In this document: piece by piece, positions 35,701-49,800 of the stretch
Layout of the letters: every line of letters starts with the position of its first letter
How positions within the stretch are numbered: the first letter of the stretch is position 1
NCBI GenBank assembly: GCA_036345935.2
Contig: JADWOT020000005.1
Span: 18,268,369-18,332,368, forward strand
Direction: 5' to 3'
Source: Taenia hydatigena
Lineage: Eukaryota > Platyhelminthes > Cestoda > Cyclophyllidea > Taeniidae
Length of the DNA stretch: 64,000 bases
Translations under genes and position numbers: made by a program
The notes under the pieces: model-generated
The model's database searches: none
What the model saw: the letters and a program-made list of their open reading frames with translations, nothing else
Told to the model about the DNA's origin: nothing

Positions 35701-37814
35701 CCTCTCATGTGTAATCAAAAATGGCTGAATACTTTTCGTTTAGCTTGACGTCGTTTAGTGAGATACTTTTTAATCTTATACCAGTGTACAGATTTTAATA
35801 AAGCGCTGCAAAAGTTTGAGTACCAAAAATAATACCCGCAATTATTACCATTATGACGTATATAAGGGTAGTGAAACCAAAGACCAGTGATAAGATTCGC
35901 CTGTAGGGCATAGAAAGCATTTAAAGCAAGGTAAACTCAGTAGATTATCTTCCTGAAGTCGCCAGATATTTGGTTTCCCCTTTTATCGCCTGAAGTATGG
36001 AGTTTTTGAGCTCTCTCCAGATATTGTGGACCTTTGTGACTAATTTTAAAAATTGTTTTAGTCCCTTTAGAACTCACATAAATATGTGTCTCCTTATGGT
36101 TATCTTCTACTGCAACAAGTCATTAAAAGCTGTTAATTGTCCCGGTTACCTAGCTTTCACAGAAATGCTTCCAATGGATAATTAAGTGAACAGGAATTCA
36201 TATTATTCTTTTCAATGGTCATTTAGAAGCAATCAACAAAAGTCCGGTAAAAATACGCCTTTCGGTGCAGCTATCAATGCGACCATAGCTAATGAATAAA
36301 TTAGAATGCGGTGGCTTCTTGTTTTGCAACTTTATATGGCTTGTTACATGGATTCACTTGAGAAAGGCAAATGACACTAAAAACAAAGGCATTTATTTGT
36401 TTGGTTTGTTTTAAGAACGCAGCTCCGCGGTTTGAAATTGTATCATTATTGACTCTCGCACTGGTTCTGGCTCGTCTTTTGTCACTTCTTGAGTGGGAAT
36501 TCGGCTTTTTTTTCAACGACTTATTAGAGGGGAATTCATATTTCGGTCGCCTTTTTGGCTTGTGTCTTGAAAATATCTACAGTAGTTGGGGTTATACGCA
36601 TCTTGTTCTAGATATCCCACACAGATTCCTTGTTGTAGAGTCCCGAGACTTCCCTGAAGACGAAAGAAAACGCAATACTGGGGCAGCTTATATATATTTG
36701 GCGAATAGAAGGGATTGAGGCCACTGGCGGAGGCGAAAATGGCCAACCAAGTCCTCGTAACCAAAACCGAGAGTTAAGCTATCAAACAAACGTATTGCAT
36801 ATCCTCTCTCTCCTGAGCGGGTCCCCTGGTGCTTCCCTTGGTAAGCCTCCCGCGTCAGCTATCACAACATAATCAGCGCTGGAAGGAAACACCCATAAGC
36901 AGCCGTGCCAGTGGTCAAATTTCTTTGGAACTGAGAAGATACTTAACCGTAACGCCACCGATCCCTCTTTTCAATTCCATTGAATCTGGGGTTTCATACG
37001 GTTCGGGCACTTGATTTTGGGGTGGGAAATAGTGCCGGCCATCACGCGTGGCCACGGCTAGATATTAGAACACCAGCCCAAAGGCAGATTTATGAAATAG
37101 AGTACGGACTTTAACATAGTTTTAAGGGGATTGGGTTCCGTGTTTGTTCATATCGTCGACATCTTTATCTAGTTGTGGTAGGAAATCTCCGTAACGAAGC
37201 TTCCGCAGATGGTTCACGGCTAGTGCCGCTTTCGTTGTTAATAGCTTTCTTTTAGAGCACGGGACTAGGGTAGGTGGCGATCGTAGACTTCATTTTCAAC
37301 CCTTTTGTTTTGGGGCCATCACATATTCCCCCACCCGTGGCACATGCACTTCTTCTGGCTCAGCGGTACAAATAAAGATCAAAATTCTTTAAGATCGGGT
37401 TTGCTTTCCGCTGCCACCAATTTAGCATTCCAAGACTTACTTTAAAACAGAAGAAATGACACTTGGCAGAGTAAATCCGACGTGGAGAAGGAATTGGGGC
37501 ACTGGCATGGCCCAGAGGCCAGCTCACACGACGAGGGCAAAAAATGGCCAACCAAGTGCTCATAACCGAAACCGAGAGTTAACCAGGCAGCAAACGTATT
37601 ACAATATTATTATTGATTGAAGAGTGGTGCGAAGAGGTACAAAGAAACGATTTGGATAGCCATTCAGACGAGGTAGCACCTAACTTTCCTGTTGATAGTG
37701 AAGGAACAGAGGCTTCCGACAGGAGTTAAACTCTTGATCACTGCTGGAAATCGTAAAATTCCTCAGAACAATGCGATTAACACGTTCGCTTCCTGGTTTT
37801 TCGGTGTTTCTCTG

Positions 37815-37850
<36 letters not shown>

Positions 37851-40800
37851 TTCTCCAGTGTTATTATTCCTTAAACTCCACAAATCTGTTTGTTATAGTT
37901 GTTGGTACAGACGGTCGTCGAAAGCTGATGGGCTGCATGCCGCATATGTCTGGTGCCGGTGGGGAACATTTTGATAAGTTTTAATGACATGAAAAAAGCT
38001 CTAGAACCCGAGATTGACACGCTTCTTCTAATTTTTGTATCATAAAATCTTTAGTGCACTTCCGTCTGTTGAAACTAAATAAATGCACAAAGCAGTTTTA
38101 ATTTTTAGTGTGAGAATCGCATCTAAAAAAATATCACGTAAAAATGGGAGGCATTTCGACATCAAAGCAATTTCCTACTCATATGTCAAATGTCCTAAAA
38201 CGCCCTTTTTCCGTTGGCACAAAAGTGCCCAGTGCCAATTGCCCAGTTGTCGCGCCTAATCAGTGCATATTTGGCTTCAAATTTAAAGTCTTGAAACCTA
38301 CTGCAAATCTAATCCTTTTTTAGAACAACGGTCCAGTGCTCCACTCACGGCATGATCAAATACGTAAGTTGCGAATCATTTGCCTTTCGATTAGGTGTTC
38401 TGGATGGATAAGCCCTCCTTGCTCTTACTATTCGCCGTACTATAAATTTATATTTTTGTGAAATTTTTTTTTCCTGATCGAAATGGCTTTCCTCAATTCT
38501 GGCCGTTTGTCCATTGGCGAAAAGGAAAGTTGTATTAAAATCCAAACGTAGTTTATTAACTCCGAAGAACTTGCGATCGGATTTGCGTGTCCTAAGATTC
38601 TATAAATAGAACGAACGTGTTACTTTTGTGAGGGCAAATTTGTTTCATTTTTATCGTGTTTATGGGGTAGTTTCGCAGCGTGGTTTTCAGCGGCAGAATC
38701 TTGACTGAGGAATCGGTTACCGATATTATAATAGCGTAAGAACGCGGTTTGCAAAATGTTACTTACGAATTGTACGAAAATAGTAACTAATTAAATCATT
38801 TTGAGCATTCCCTCCTTGCCGATAAATTATAATTAATCAGTTTGGAATGCAAATTATGAAGATAAGCTGGCGCGGCTTGTCACAATACAAGTTAAATAAC
38901 TGCAGCTAACTTATTACAGTTTTCGCCTGGATTATCACTCCTCTAATCCCTTAGTCTTTTTCAGCAAGACACAAGGTAGCTGTGAATTCTGCTTTTATAA
39001 GGTTTGTGTCTGGTATCTAAAAGACCAGTTACGGCTACTGCCATTCTAATTTCACTTTCACTTCCTTTCAGTGGTCCACAATTAGGACCAGTTTATTCAT
39101 TTGCACCATTTCTCGACAGTATATTTCCGTTAAGGCACTCCACATGAATGTTATGGGAGTGCTTTGGAGAGCTTCCGCCAATTTGGTCTCAAGCCAATTT
39201 TGTTTGCAAAATAGGGAATCTTGAAATAAATCCACCACTTTCGACCAGTTCCTTGCTGTACGAAGGTTTTATTTGAGGGAATAGTGGTGGAACGCATAAA
39301 AATGGATGCTGACACACGTCTATCCCCTATGATGCACATGAAAATTTGCATGCGTTTTACGCCACCCCGCGACTTATCGCAGCTAGCTATAGCGGAAAAT
39401 CTACCAGATTTTTTGTCTGCCTGACGCGATAAGCCAAGTGCTTCGCAAGTTCTGCTCACACTTCTTAAAGCAGAATAAATCACCAGTTTAAATTCTGGAT
39501 TTCAGTATAAGCTAGTCAAAAGAATTATGTATCAAGTCGTTTTCGCCATTAAGTTGCTTTCCTAGTAACTTGTTCAAGCTCAAGCTCTCATAGGGGAACT
39601 TTGTGTATTTTTATTTTTTTCATTCTTCGAATAAGGTTCAAAAACAGGTGAAAACTGTCACCTTAACCTTTCCTTGTTGCTTGAACGAAATTGGAGCATT
39701 TGGTTGGAAAAATACCCTTGTTATTCTTCAGTTCAATTCTCCACCGTATCCAGGCTAGTTGGATATCAATAAATTAATAGAATGGTTGGTGATAATTTTG
39801 CCCTTCTAAAAAAATTATTTGCTTTTGGTCCACTTTACTAGAATACCAAATGTTCTAGGATGGGTTAATTACACATGCAGGCTTTCATAAGAAATGTTCA
39901 CAGAGGAAATGTGAATTGTTAATTTTGTTTGAAGTGGGATTATCTCACAACCACATTTAATTTTCAAAATACTTTTAAGCTCACAAATAGAGTGAGGAGA
40001 ATTGATAAATTTTTGGCTATCCTCCCTCAGGCCAGCTAGTACGGAGACATCAATTTCGGACGAGTCTCCTCAACTGTTCCTACTTTTTTTGCTGCAAACG
40101 GACATAGTATCCTTCTTTCAAAGAATATTTTGATTCGAGATAATCGTCTAGGTGCATTTCTTTCAAATTTTAAGTGGAAATCGCCATCATTTATCTGAGA
40201 TCAGATGAATGAACGATTTTTTGATGGAAAGTTGGCTATTAATAAAAACAAATGCATTATTTGATCACGAAAGTCATATTTTATCACTGAAGATGAGCTA
40301 TTTCAGAGATTAGGTCTGAGAACCAGATCATTAACAATAATAAGTTAATTAGTAATTAATTGTGGTAAAAAGTGTGATTAAATGCATGCATATGTACCTA
40401 CAGCTGCTTGTGAATAAGCATCAGCACTACTTTACGCTGAAATCCATTGAAACCTCAAGGAGGTATGAAAAACATTCTTTGCGTCGGTATTGTCTCCAAG
40501 CCCTCCTCAATATCGACACAAAAAGGGGATTTAGACGCTTTTGCTCTGATCAATTGCAATACCCCTTGCTCACAAAGAAAAAATAGCGATTCAAAAAGAT
40601 CCAAATCCCGTTCTTTCCATTCTTTGCTTGCATAGCGTTATAAAAATTGTTGCGATATGCTACTTTATTTAATCTAACGCTTCCATCCCTCACACCAAAA
40701 GCAGATTTTGGTGAGCGTCGAGACAGACGAAATCGTCGGGCGCGTCACAATCGTCTTCAAAACGGTGACGCAACTGGAGTAAATCGTTCTAGTAGGCTGT

Positions 40801-43800
40801 GCTGGAACCCCGGGATGGGTCCTCGATATTTATGGGCTTCTCCTATGGAGAATTATCAACCGAGTGGAGGTGTAGTTGATCGTGAGCCCCCTGTATACTA
40901 CCGCGGTTCCGGTTGTCCCGACTGCCTGGGGACTCCTAGTACGGATCCCAGTGGGACCAGATTCCAGCGAGATATTCCACAAGCATCGTCTTCCAGTAGG
41001 CGGCAGTGTAAGCTACGCTTGATGCTTGCTTTGATTTCTTTCAAATTGACATTTCAGGTTGGGCTGGTTTATGCATATTTGGTACCGGTGCTTTTTTGGT
41101 AAGAAATTACGCAGACATTGATTGATAGTGGGTGAAAGTGTAAGCTGCGTTATGCAGATGTTTTGTTCTGCTGAACTGGTCACAAAATATCAGGGATCCA
41201 TTTAACGGATCTGAATTTTTTTGTCTTCCTTTAACGCAGTGGCGTTTCGTCAATTGCTTGAAAGTTTAGTCAGTAAACGGCTTGGAAATCGAGGACGGGA
41301 TAATGTCGACAATACCCTATTTCTTGGATGGGAGGCCCATAGATATTAGCCTCGAGCGACCGACGGTACCAGTATTTTTCAGCTATTGTGCATCAGACAG
41401 GAATAGCAATGGAGTTTCGGAAAGTGCAAGAATGTATATAATTTGTCATTATTTGGAATTTATCGGAGCCAATAATATTTGATACCTTTTGCAGTACAAT
41501 TCCAAGATTTGAAAGTGATGCAAAAAGTCCTTTTTGGTGTTCATAAAATTTCCTTCATGTGGCACAAGATGTGCCCTTCACCCAGTCAAAATTTTTGGTG
41601 CTGAGCTACTTGGATTTCATTATTCCCTTTTGATGTTTTGAAATAATTTTAAGCTATTGTTTGTTCGCTTATGCCTCCAAATATCTACTGCATATGATGA
41701 GTTATGGGTCCTTTCTCTCGAGTTCTTTTACTGTTCAGTGGATTCTGCTTAACCTTAATAAAATTTTTACTTTTGGCGAAATGTATTGGAAACTAAAATA
41801 ATATATATTTTCCGGTATTTTTATCCTCCTAGAGCAAAGAAATTAAGGATGCTGTGTAAACGCGTCTGTCTTCTAAAGTACAATTGTTCTCACCTTACTC
41901 CGTTAAAAGCCTTATTTACTTTTTCACCCGGGTCGATGTTAAACGGGGAGACTTTTCCCAGCTTCTCCTTGATGAACCGGTTTTGAGTAGCTGTAAGCAG
42001 CCTCACGTTACGACAACTTTTAGCCCCGCCTATAACCATTAGTTACGTTGCTTTTGCGTGATGTCTCATTAAATGTCAACAGTTGCTTTCTGCTACAACT
42101 GCGGAAATAGTTGGTTTTTCCTCACCTATAATGATTTCAGTTTTACTGCCTTATGGCGCGTTAGTAGTAAATATGATCGAAAAGGTTCATGGGAACGGTT
42201 AATTTGAGGTTTTAAGTTTGCTCCCTGAAAATGCTATAGCGTTGAATCTTGAAACACAATTTAGGAATGTTTTTTTAATATAACTGCAAACGGGTCTCCT
42301 GTTTGAAGATATATTTTGTGGTTAGCATAATTTGCATTTTTTATTTTGTTTAAAGTCCATTTCCTTCCGTAGAGTTTGCTTAATTAAATAATTTTAAGCA
42401 GGAGAATTGTATTGATCGTTTCTCGGCTTTATGTATTTTTAGAAGTTTCATAGACTTTTTGAGTCTCACAATTTTTTAAGTAGTTCTGACCGTTGTTATA
42501 AGTCACCGTTGTTCTCTTTCTTCAAAGCTCCACTCCTCTTATTACACGTTCACCGTGAGGGTTGATTGACTCGTTTTCCTACTTTTTCACTCATGGCAAT
42601 AACTTGAAATGTTTGTTCGTTTCCCTTCAAAACACGTGTTTTTCTTAAACCTCAAATCTTTTTTCGGTGGATTAAACTCATTTGTGACGATCTGAAGTGC
42701 GTTTCTTACCCGCCCATTCTGGAATTCTGTTTTTGGGGATAAAAGTACCTTTATCTCAATAACATTTAACTGAAACGCACACAGTAAGCTTTACTATTGC
42801 GAATATCTCATCATAAAGTTTGTAATGTACTTTCACATAATTACTTCACGTTCCGAGTGTTTAGTTCAACCTCACGTCAATCTCTGTCGTAAATCTTACC
42901 CTAGGGTTAAAGAATGCAACAAATAATTTATACCAGCTTCCATAGAGTGAACTCTCATTACGTTGGTTACATGTTAAGCATTGTTCGCTCCAGACAAGGA
43001 ATAGCATGGATATTTTATTAGCCTGCAAGAAATATCATCGAAGTTCGATGGTAATCACGCTCAACAGGATCTTAGCCCTCTACTTGGGTGCACTGTCACG
43101 ATCCGCAGACGAAACAGAAAGCGTTTCGTGAGTCGCAGCCAGCTCCTTTTCAATCCTTAAAGTCTTCACACATAATTCCCAAGCTCTGTATCCTTCGACA
43201 CTTCGGACCATTGTTTTCTGTCATGAAAGCATAATTCACTTTAAAATTTGGGTCAAAACCACATGAACCAATATCGAGTTATGCTGAGCACTCAAGAGTT
43301 TTTATAACGAAGTACTTGCTAAAAAGGATTGCCTCCAAAAATTTGGTAAAGTATTTTAAATCCCTTATAGCTGGTGCGTTGGTTATGTGCGCTTTGGTGA
43401 AATTCTCACAGACCTTTTAGACCACTGCTGTAATTTCCGACTTAGGATCGCAATAGGCTCAAAAAAAGGAGAGTTACTCCGCACCAAACATTTTCATTCA
43501 CCCTCTCTCGAGCGTTGAAAACTTAACTACTCACTACTTTGTTTTACTCATATTTCCAAATCCCAGTCAGTTTTATAAAGTGGTACTAAAACTGTCCAAA
43601 CTTAGCCGAGTCAAAACTGTTAGATTTCTTAAAATCATAATGATTTTTGCGGGACGTTTTAAACAGCCTCCAAAACTTGATGTTCGAATGCCGATAGGAT
43701 TTTGAAAGTTAAGAGGGCGGTGAATTTCGCCTTCGTTGCAAAAGTAATTTCCTAACGCTTCATCTTAGCATCCCTTTAATTGGTCTAACTAATCTGTTGC

Positions 43801-46800
43801 ATTACGGTCAAGTAATGCTTTTGAATCTACATTCACCCACCCTAAATTTGCTCTGCCATGAAGGATAGATGACTATCACTTATCCTCGACTCTCGAAGAC
43901 TCTCTTCAGTTGGTTTTTGAGCCGCGTATGAATGTCACCAACGTCCGTATCGCTGGTGAGCCTCTTTGAAAAATTAGTCTCACCGCCAATGCTTCTCACT
44001 CGTTTCGCCTGTTTCAGTTGGCGCATGCAGATGGTTATGCGAAAAGTTCCGAGTTTTGAATTTAAGCATCCCATTTCTCTTTGAAAAATCGAACTCTGTG
44101 TCGAATTTCCAGCTAGCAGTGCTTATTCTTGATGGCACTGCTGAAACTGTATGTCTAAAATACAGGGCAGTGGTCTTCAACTATGCACACCCCGTTGGGC
44201 GGGTTCGTAAGACAGACCTTGTTTATTTTGGTGATTCATATATTGATTTCCCTCTGAGAGGATATACGTGGCGTTCGAATGTTCTTTCTTTGCATCAAAG
44301 AAGGAGATCAATTGAACATCTGTTATCCTACACTGAATTAATTTTTTCGTAGTATTTATGTCTCGCCTTTTCAACGCATCATCTACTTTTCAGTGGGCTT
44401 CGAATGATTGAAAAGTGGAATAGGATATTAAAAATATGTGGGAATATGTGTGCGTAGCAGTGTAGTTGAGGAGTTTGGGCTGATTTGAAGATCTTACACC
44501 TTTTTGATATGTGAGACATTTGGAATGCTTTTGGCTTGAGCAGTCGAATCTAAACGAGACCTCTTCATACCTCAAACGCGAAAATGTGGATAAGTCATTG
44601 AGGGTAAGCACTCAAAATTTCCCCCTTTTACATTTGATTCCTTCAGTCTATCGAATTCGGTGTAACTTTTGCCAAGTTTTTTTAAAGTGAAATGGGTAAA
44701 TTGAAATGAGTTAGAAGGATTAGAAGGCACTCTGAACAGAAATTGAGTTGCGAGCACTTTTTACTCTTTTCCGTTGACAATTCTGATTCTAAGCTGTAAA
44801 TTTGGCTTGGCACTTCCATCACCCATAGCTGTGGCTCCTCCACCTCACTTGTTGATTATTGTGTTTCCTACAGCCTAAATAATTTTCCTCTCTAGCTTTG
44901 AAATTGTTTGCCAATCTCGAGGGCGAAATTAGAAATAAGCCCAGGGAAAATGATAGTTTTCTGTAGATGTCAAGATCTTGTAGAATTTATATTTGTTTGA
45001 TTCAAAGTGTTGGGATTTGTTGAATGGATTACAACGAGATGAGCGTAAGCGGTTAAATATTAAACCAAATTGTGCCGATATAACTTCAAGAATAGCATCG
45101 TATTGCCACTCCACTGTTTGACATTTTCGGCCACTAAACACCATTTTACCATCTATTAGCATTGTAAAAACGGCCAAACAGAATTAAATATAAATATTGT
45201 GGCCTAAATTATGTGAGGCTTGAGTTAACTAGCCAAATTTTTTTTGCTTCAGTACATATTTTTTCATTAAAAGTGTACACATGCAATGCGCTCTCCTCGT
45301 TGTATTTCAACAATTTGTAAAAATAATGGTTCTTTAGGCCCGAAAAACGGTTTGTAAGAGAATAGCTCTAATTGTATTAGAAAAGCAGCTGGTGAGAGCT
45401 GAATTCACAACAAAAGCAACCTTCAAATTCTTCTTTTAGTTCCATTGAGATGGCAGAGAGAGAGTTCACTCAATCATCTGAGTGGCTCCTGTCAGGGTCT
45501 TCGTCCACCTCAAAATGCTTCTATTCTTCACTCTCGAATGTTCTCCGATCCAGATGTCTTCTACCAGGACGGTCCGTGGGATGCCTTCTGCTGTTGGCAG
45601 GAGCGTCGTCAACCTGTTGTTGATGAATATGTGTGGCACCAGGGTCCAGCTTATGATGATGAATATGATGGGGCCTGGCAACAATCAAGGTCTTTCGGAC
45701 GACGGGATCGAAAACCCTATCGTCTGCCTTCCAGCTATCTTCAGCCACCTTCGGGTGATTATGGATGCTGGTAGGTGGAGGCTCTTTCCTAATCTATAAT
45801 GTATGAGCTTCCTCCGAACATACTTTAGTGTGAGCCCTACCATAAACGGGGAAGGAAGCATCGGTGGCATGGGTAGATCGCGGTGCTATTTTTTGAATGT
45901 CTTTAAGGTCATGCTCACGGTGCGACTTCTGCTATTTCACCAATCCAAGTAATTTTCTGCAAGTTTATGAGCATAATCCTCATCTCATAAAGTTTTCTAT
46001 CTAACTGTGCTTGCTTTCTTCGGGGCGTCACCTTTATCGGGCTGTCATTAGCAAATTTTAAATAGGTAATGAATTGGAGTGCAAGTAGGGAATCCTCCCA
46101 CATTTCACCCACCATTCAGTTTAATGCTGGCATCAAAAATGATTCTCACTGTCTGCATTGCGATTGCTTATTGCCTGTATTTTTTTAAATATTTCCAAGT
46201 AAGGTATATATTTTGCTTCTCCGGACTTAACAGAATTGCGTTGTTCCCAACTGGAATACATAAATTTCTTTCGTGAAATTCTGATGAGGGACATTTATTC
46301 GTTCTCTGGGAAATTCGCGGCATTCATGTTTGACTTTCTTATCAGTTATGTTTTTCGCAAATCAAAATTTTTGGGATTTTGCAATCAATTTTATTCGAAA
46401 TGTCGACCATTTTTGTTTTGCACCTCGGTTTAGAATGCCTTACAGCCTTAAACTACAGAGTTCAGCATCCCTTTTGCCTTGAATCTTTTGGGGTAAAGCA
46501 TTTTTTGCACAAGACTTGACTCTTGTAGTAGTAGAAGGGCTTCGTATAGCCAACTTGACACTTTTACTGCCCATCTTGCGTAAAACACCTGCTTTCTATC
46601 GCACCAATCGGAAACATTGCGTTGAGCCATATCGTGCGGCCAAGGCTGCCCATTCACCCAAAAACCTTTTTGAAAATATCCCTACCAAATTGGACTCTAG
46701 AAAATAAACGTGGATGAATTATTTACAATCATCTTCCTTTCTCCTCTTTTAGGTCTGACACGGGTATGCCGCCTGCCACACGAACAATAGACACGTCTCG

Positions 46801-49800
46801 AAGGTGGTCTAGGTGAGCAAACATCAGGGTTTGACAAGAACAGTTTTGATATGGAACTGATTAACAAAAAAGGGTTGTTAGGTGGAGGAACAGCTACATT
46901 CATAAAAGAGTGAATTTCCCCCACTTTAGTTGCAACTTACAGTGTCGCAGTGGATGCGTGTGTGCGAATCAAATCCATTGAATTGATGATCCACTCACAA
47001 AGCAAAAGTTCCTTGGTCTTCAAATTTTCTCGGAGCTTTTTTTATACGTTCGAGTTTTCAGATGCAGCTTCTTTCGTTTTTGTGCCTGAATAGAAGTGAC
47101 GTCAATGTTAGTCATGGAATTGTTTTGAGGTTATATTAAGTGAAAATTGCTACTTTTCGATACTTACTTGTCTAGTTGTAATGTTTTAGCATTCAAACTA
47201 TTTTTTGGATGCTTTCAAGCCGCAATTCGTAGATGTTTTTAGTTGGAATTTCATCGATCTCTCATCACCACTGATGGATTCATTCAAAGAAGTTTTGTCA
47301 AATTCATTTTGTTCCTCTAGCACTCAATGGTTGCCTTAAGTGGGAAAAATACCGCTGAACGCTTCTTGCAAAATTTAGCTGTCATCGTAGCTTACAATAC
47401 ACAAAACGCCTGACAGAAGAGTGCTACATACATTTCTTATACGGCTGAATTGCATTCTTGCCTCCGGATGCATGTACAGTGCGTGTTACTACAACAACCA
47501 AATTGCACAAATTTATTAAAGGACCGGAAAAAATGCCTACTGGTAAAACAGCTTCCAAAAGCTAACGGGTTGGTGTTTTATAGTTCTTGTCGCAGCGACA
47601 CCTTAGTCAGTACTTGGCAGAAATTAAATCACCTGTCACCTAGTAAGTTCATCTCTTTTGGTAGGTTTTTCAAAGCCGTAAAATTTTCATAAAGTCAAAT
47701 TTTGCCGCTGATAACATCTAGTTGTGGCAGTTAAACTCAACGCGTTCTCTTGCGAACCTGATCAGATTCTTGACTTATTTTTGTAAGACACAAACGTCTA
47801 CCATACTTTACTGGCAGTACACTGTCATATCATTGCAGTTGGGATAGACATGGTTGCCCAGCGGAACACCTGTACGACAACCTGAACTACTTCAATGGTA
47901 ATCGCTACTTCACAGATGATCAATCGACAGATGAATGGCCACTGGACAGTTCATGCACGCTTCAAGGTCCCTCTGGCCCCTTCTACCCCTCGCAACAACC
48001 CTTTCCCCTGATTACGGAATGTCATTCGTCTGACTCTGACACCACTTGGTTCCCACCTGGACGACCTTTTACTATGCACAATCAAGGACTGTTTAGCGAT
48101 GACGCGTGAGTTCACTCCACTGTTATAAGTCTCCAACTGTTTTAACTAAACGAAAAAGCGGATTTCGTTTTTTCATAAGAGGCAACCACTTTTGGCTGTT
48201 TTTGGCCCGGTGGATTATGCATATATTCACCTTACTGATCTCTTTTTTTCGGGATCTTAAAGTGCCATAGATGGTTATTGAACGCACGAGTTCGTTGTAC
48301 CATCAGAATTGCGTCATTCTAGTGCCACTATAAGTGACCCGATTTCTGGGAGTAAAGCGGTTGGTCGACTTTAACTACATGCTTGTTTTGAATGCGTCCC
48401 TAGCATCTAATAGCTTACCACTTTTTAGCTCAATGTTTGGCATCAGAAACGAACCGCTTAATTTGGTTTAACGGCGAAGCGTATGATCAAGAAGAATGGG
48501 AATCGTCTCATTCGTGCTTTGAAAATATAACTTTTCAAAAACTATAATTAAGTAGAATCTTCAGCAGACGATGTGAAATAATGGCTTTAAAACTTAGTTT
48601 TGTGAAGAAAAATTTGATAATTGTTAATAAAATCTACGCAATGTCACTTTTCAAGTTATTTCCTTCGTTGATTATCCCCGATAATGCCTACCTGAACTCT
48701 TTACGAATTGTGAAAATCTTGGAGACCTTTCGCCTTACTTGTGTTCTACTTTGTCCTGGAGCCCTTAATTACTTTTTTCTCACATTAATTAAGAGAAGAA
48801 AGTTGGAGCTCGTCTTATAGTCTGAAAACTGAGAAGAGAAATCCAAAGGTAACAAAGTAAATCGCATCAAGGTTTTAAAGTACCTATGTAATGTTTCAAT
48901 TTTTTCGATAAATTTCCTTTTAAAGTAACCGGGATTTTGCTCATCTAAAACCCCTAATTACGATCCTTCAATGAAGCTGAAGTTCGTGTTTTCGTAAGTG
49001 CGGAAGGCACCCATTTATTTGTAAGGAGTGGATCTTCATTCATTTCTTAAACTACAAAAAGGCAAAATTTAGTCAGGCCTTTTAATCTATTTGCGTTATG
49101 ATTTTGATGAAGTCCCAGAAACTGTCGGTTGATCATTTAAACATTGCCTGGGGTGATATGTGAGTGGCGGCCGTTCAGACAATCCGACACCTGGCAGTGA
49201 ATCCGCAAACTGTGCGCTCAACTGTAAAAGAACGCATTAAAAATGTAACAACGTTAGCATAGCACTTGTTTTCCTCGCCTTCCTCCAGCTAAATAACATT
49301 TTGTAAATTTCTGTCTACCATAGGAAGGGTAAGGGAACTTAAAGTACTTTTTTCATTAGACATTATTTCTTTCAAAGTTGAGGAAAAGTGTGTTCAAAAA
49401 AAGTGTGGAAATTTTGTTTCAGGAGGGGAGGGAAGATAAAGGAGAATTTTGGGTGAATCGAAAATCATATTAACTTTAGCCAAAAGGCCAAGTTTTGCTA
49501 AACGATTTAAAATTGTCATACTGCCATTTTTGGACTCCAAATCAGATTAGCTATTTGCTAAAGATTGAAACTTACGCCTTATTGGTTGCATATGTAAAAA
49601 TTTATGCATCTCTGAGTTATGGGTACTTCATTTCATGTCCGTTTGTAATGCTATTTTGACTAAATGAACATTTGTCTTTTGACTATTGCAAAGAACTCCG
49701 TTATTCTTATTTGTAATCTTTCCACAGTGTTCTGTAAAATTTAAAGTCCATTTACCAGATACGCTGTGGCGCTCCGAGTCTTTCTTGAAGGCGGAATAAT

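Noticed and set aside
36371..36718. 115-codon plus-strand frame with hydrophobic runs
   Set aside because: It overlaps the inverted TRIM LTR at 36634, has no family resemblance, and does not fit the UNC13 splice phases.
37771..37974. Frame with alternating Tyr-Ile
   Set aside because: It is a translation of the (TA)n microsatellite.
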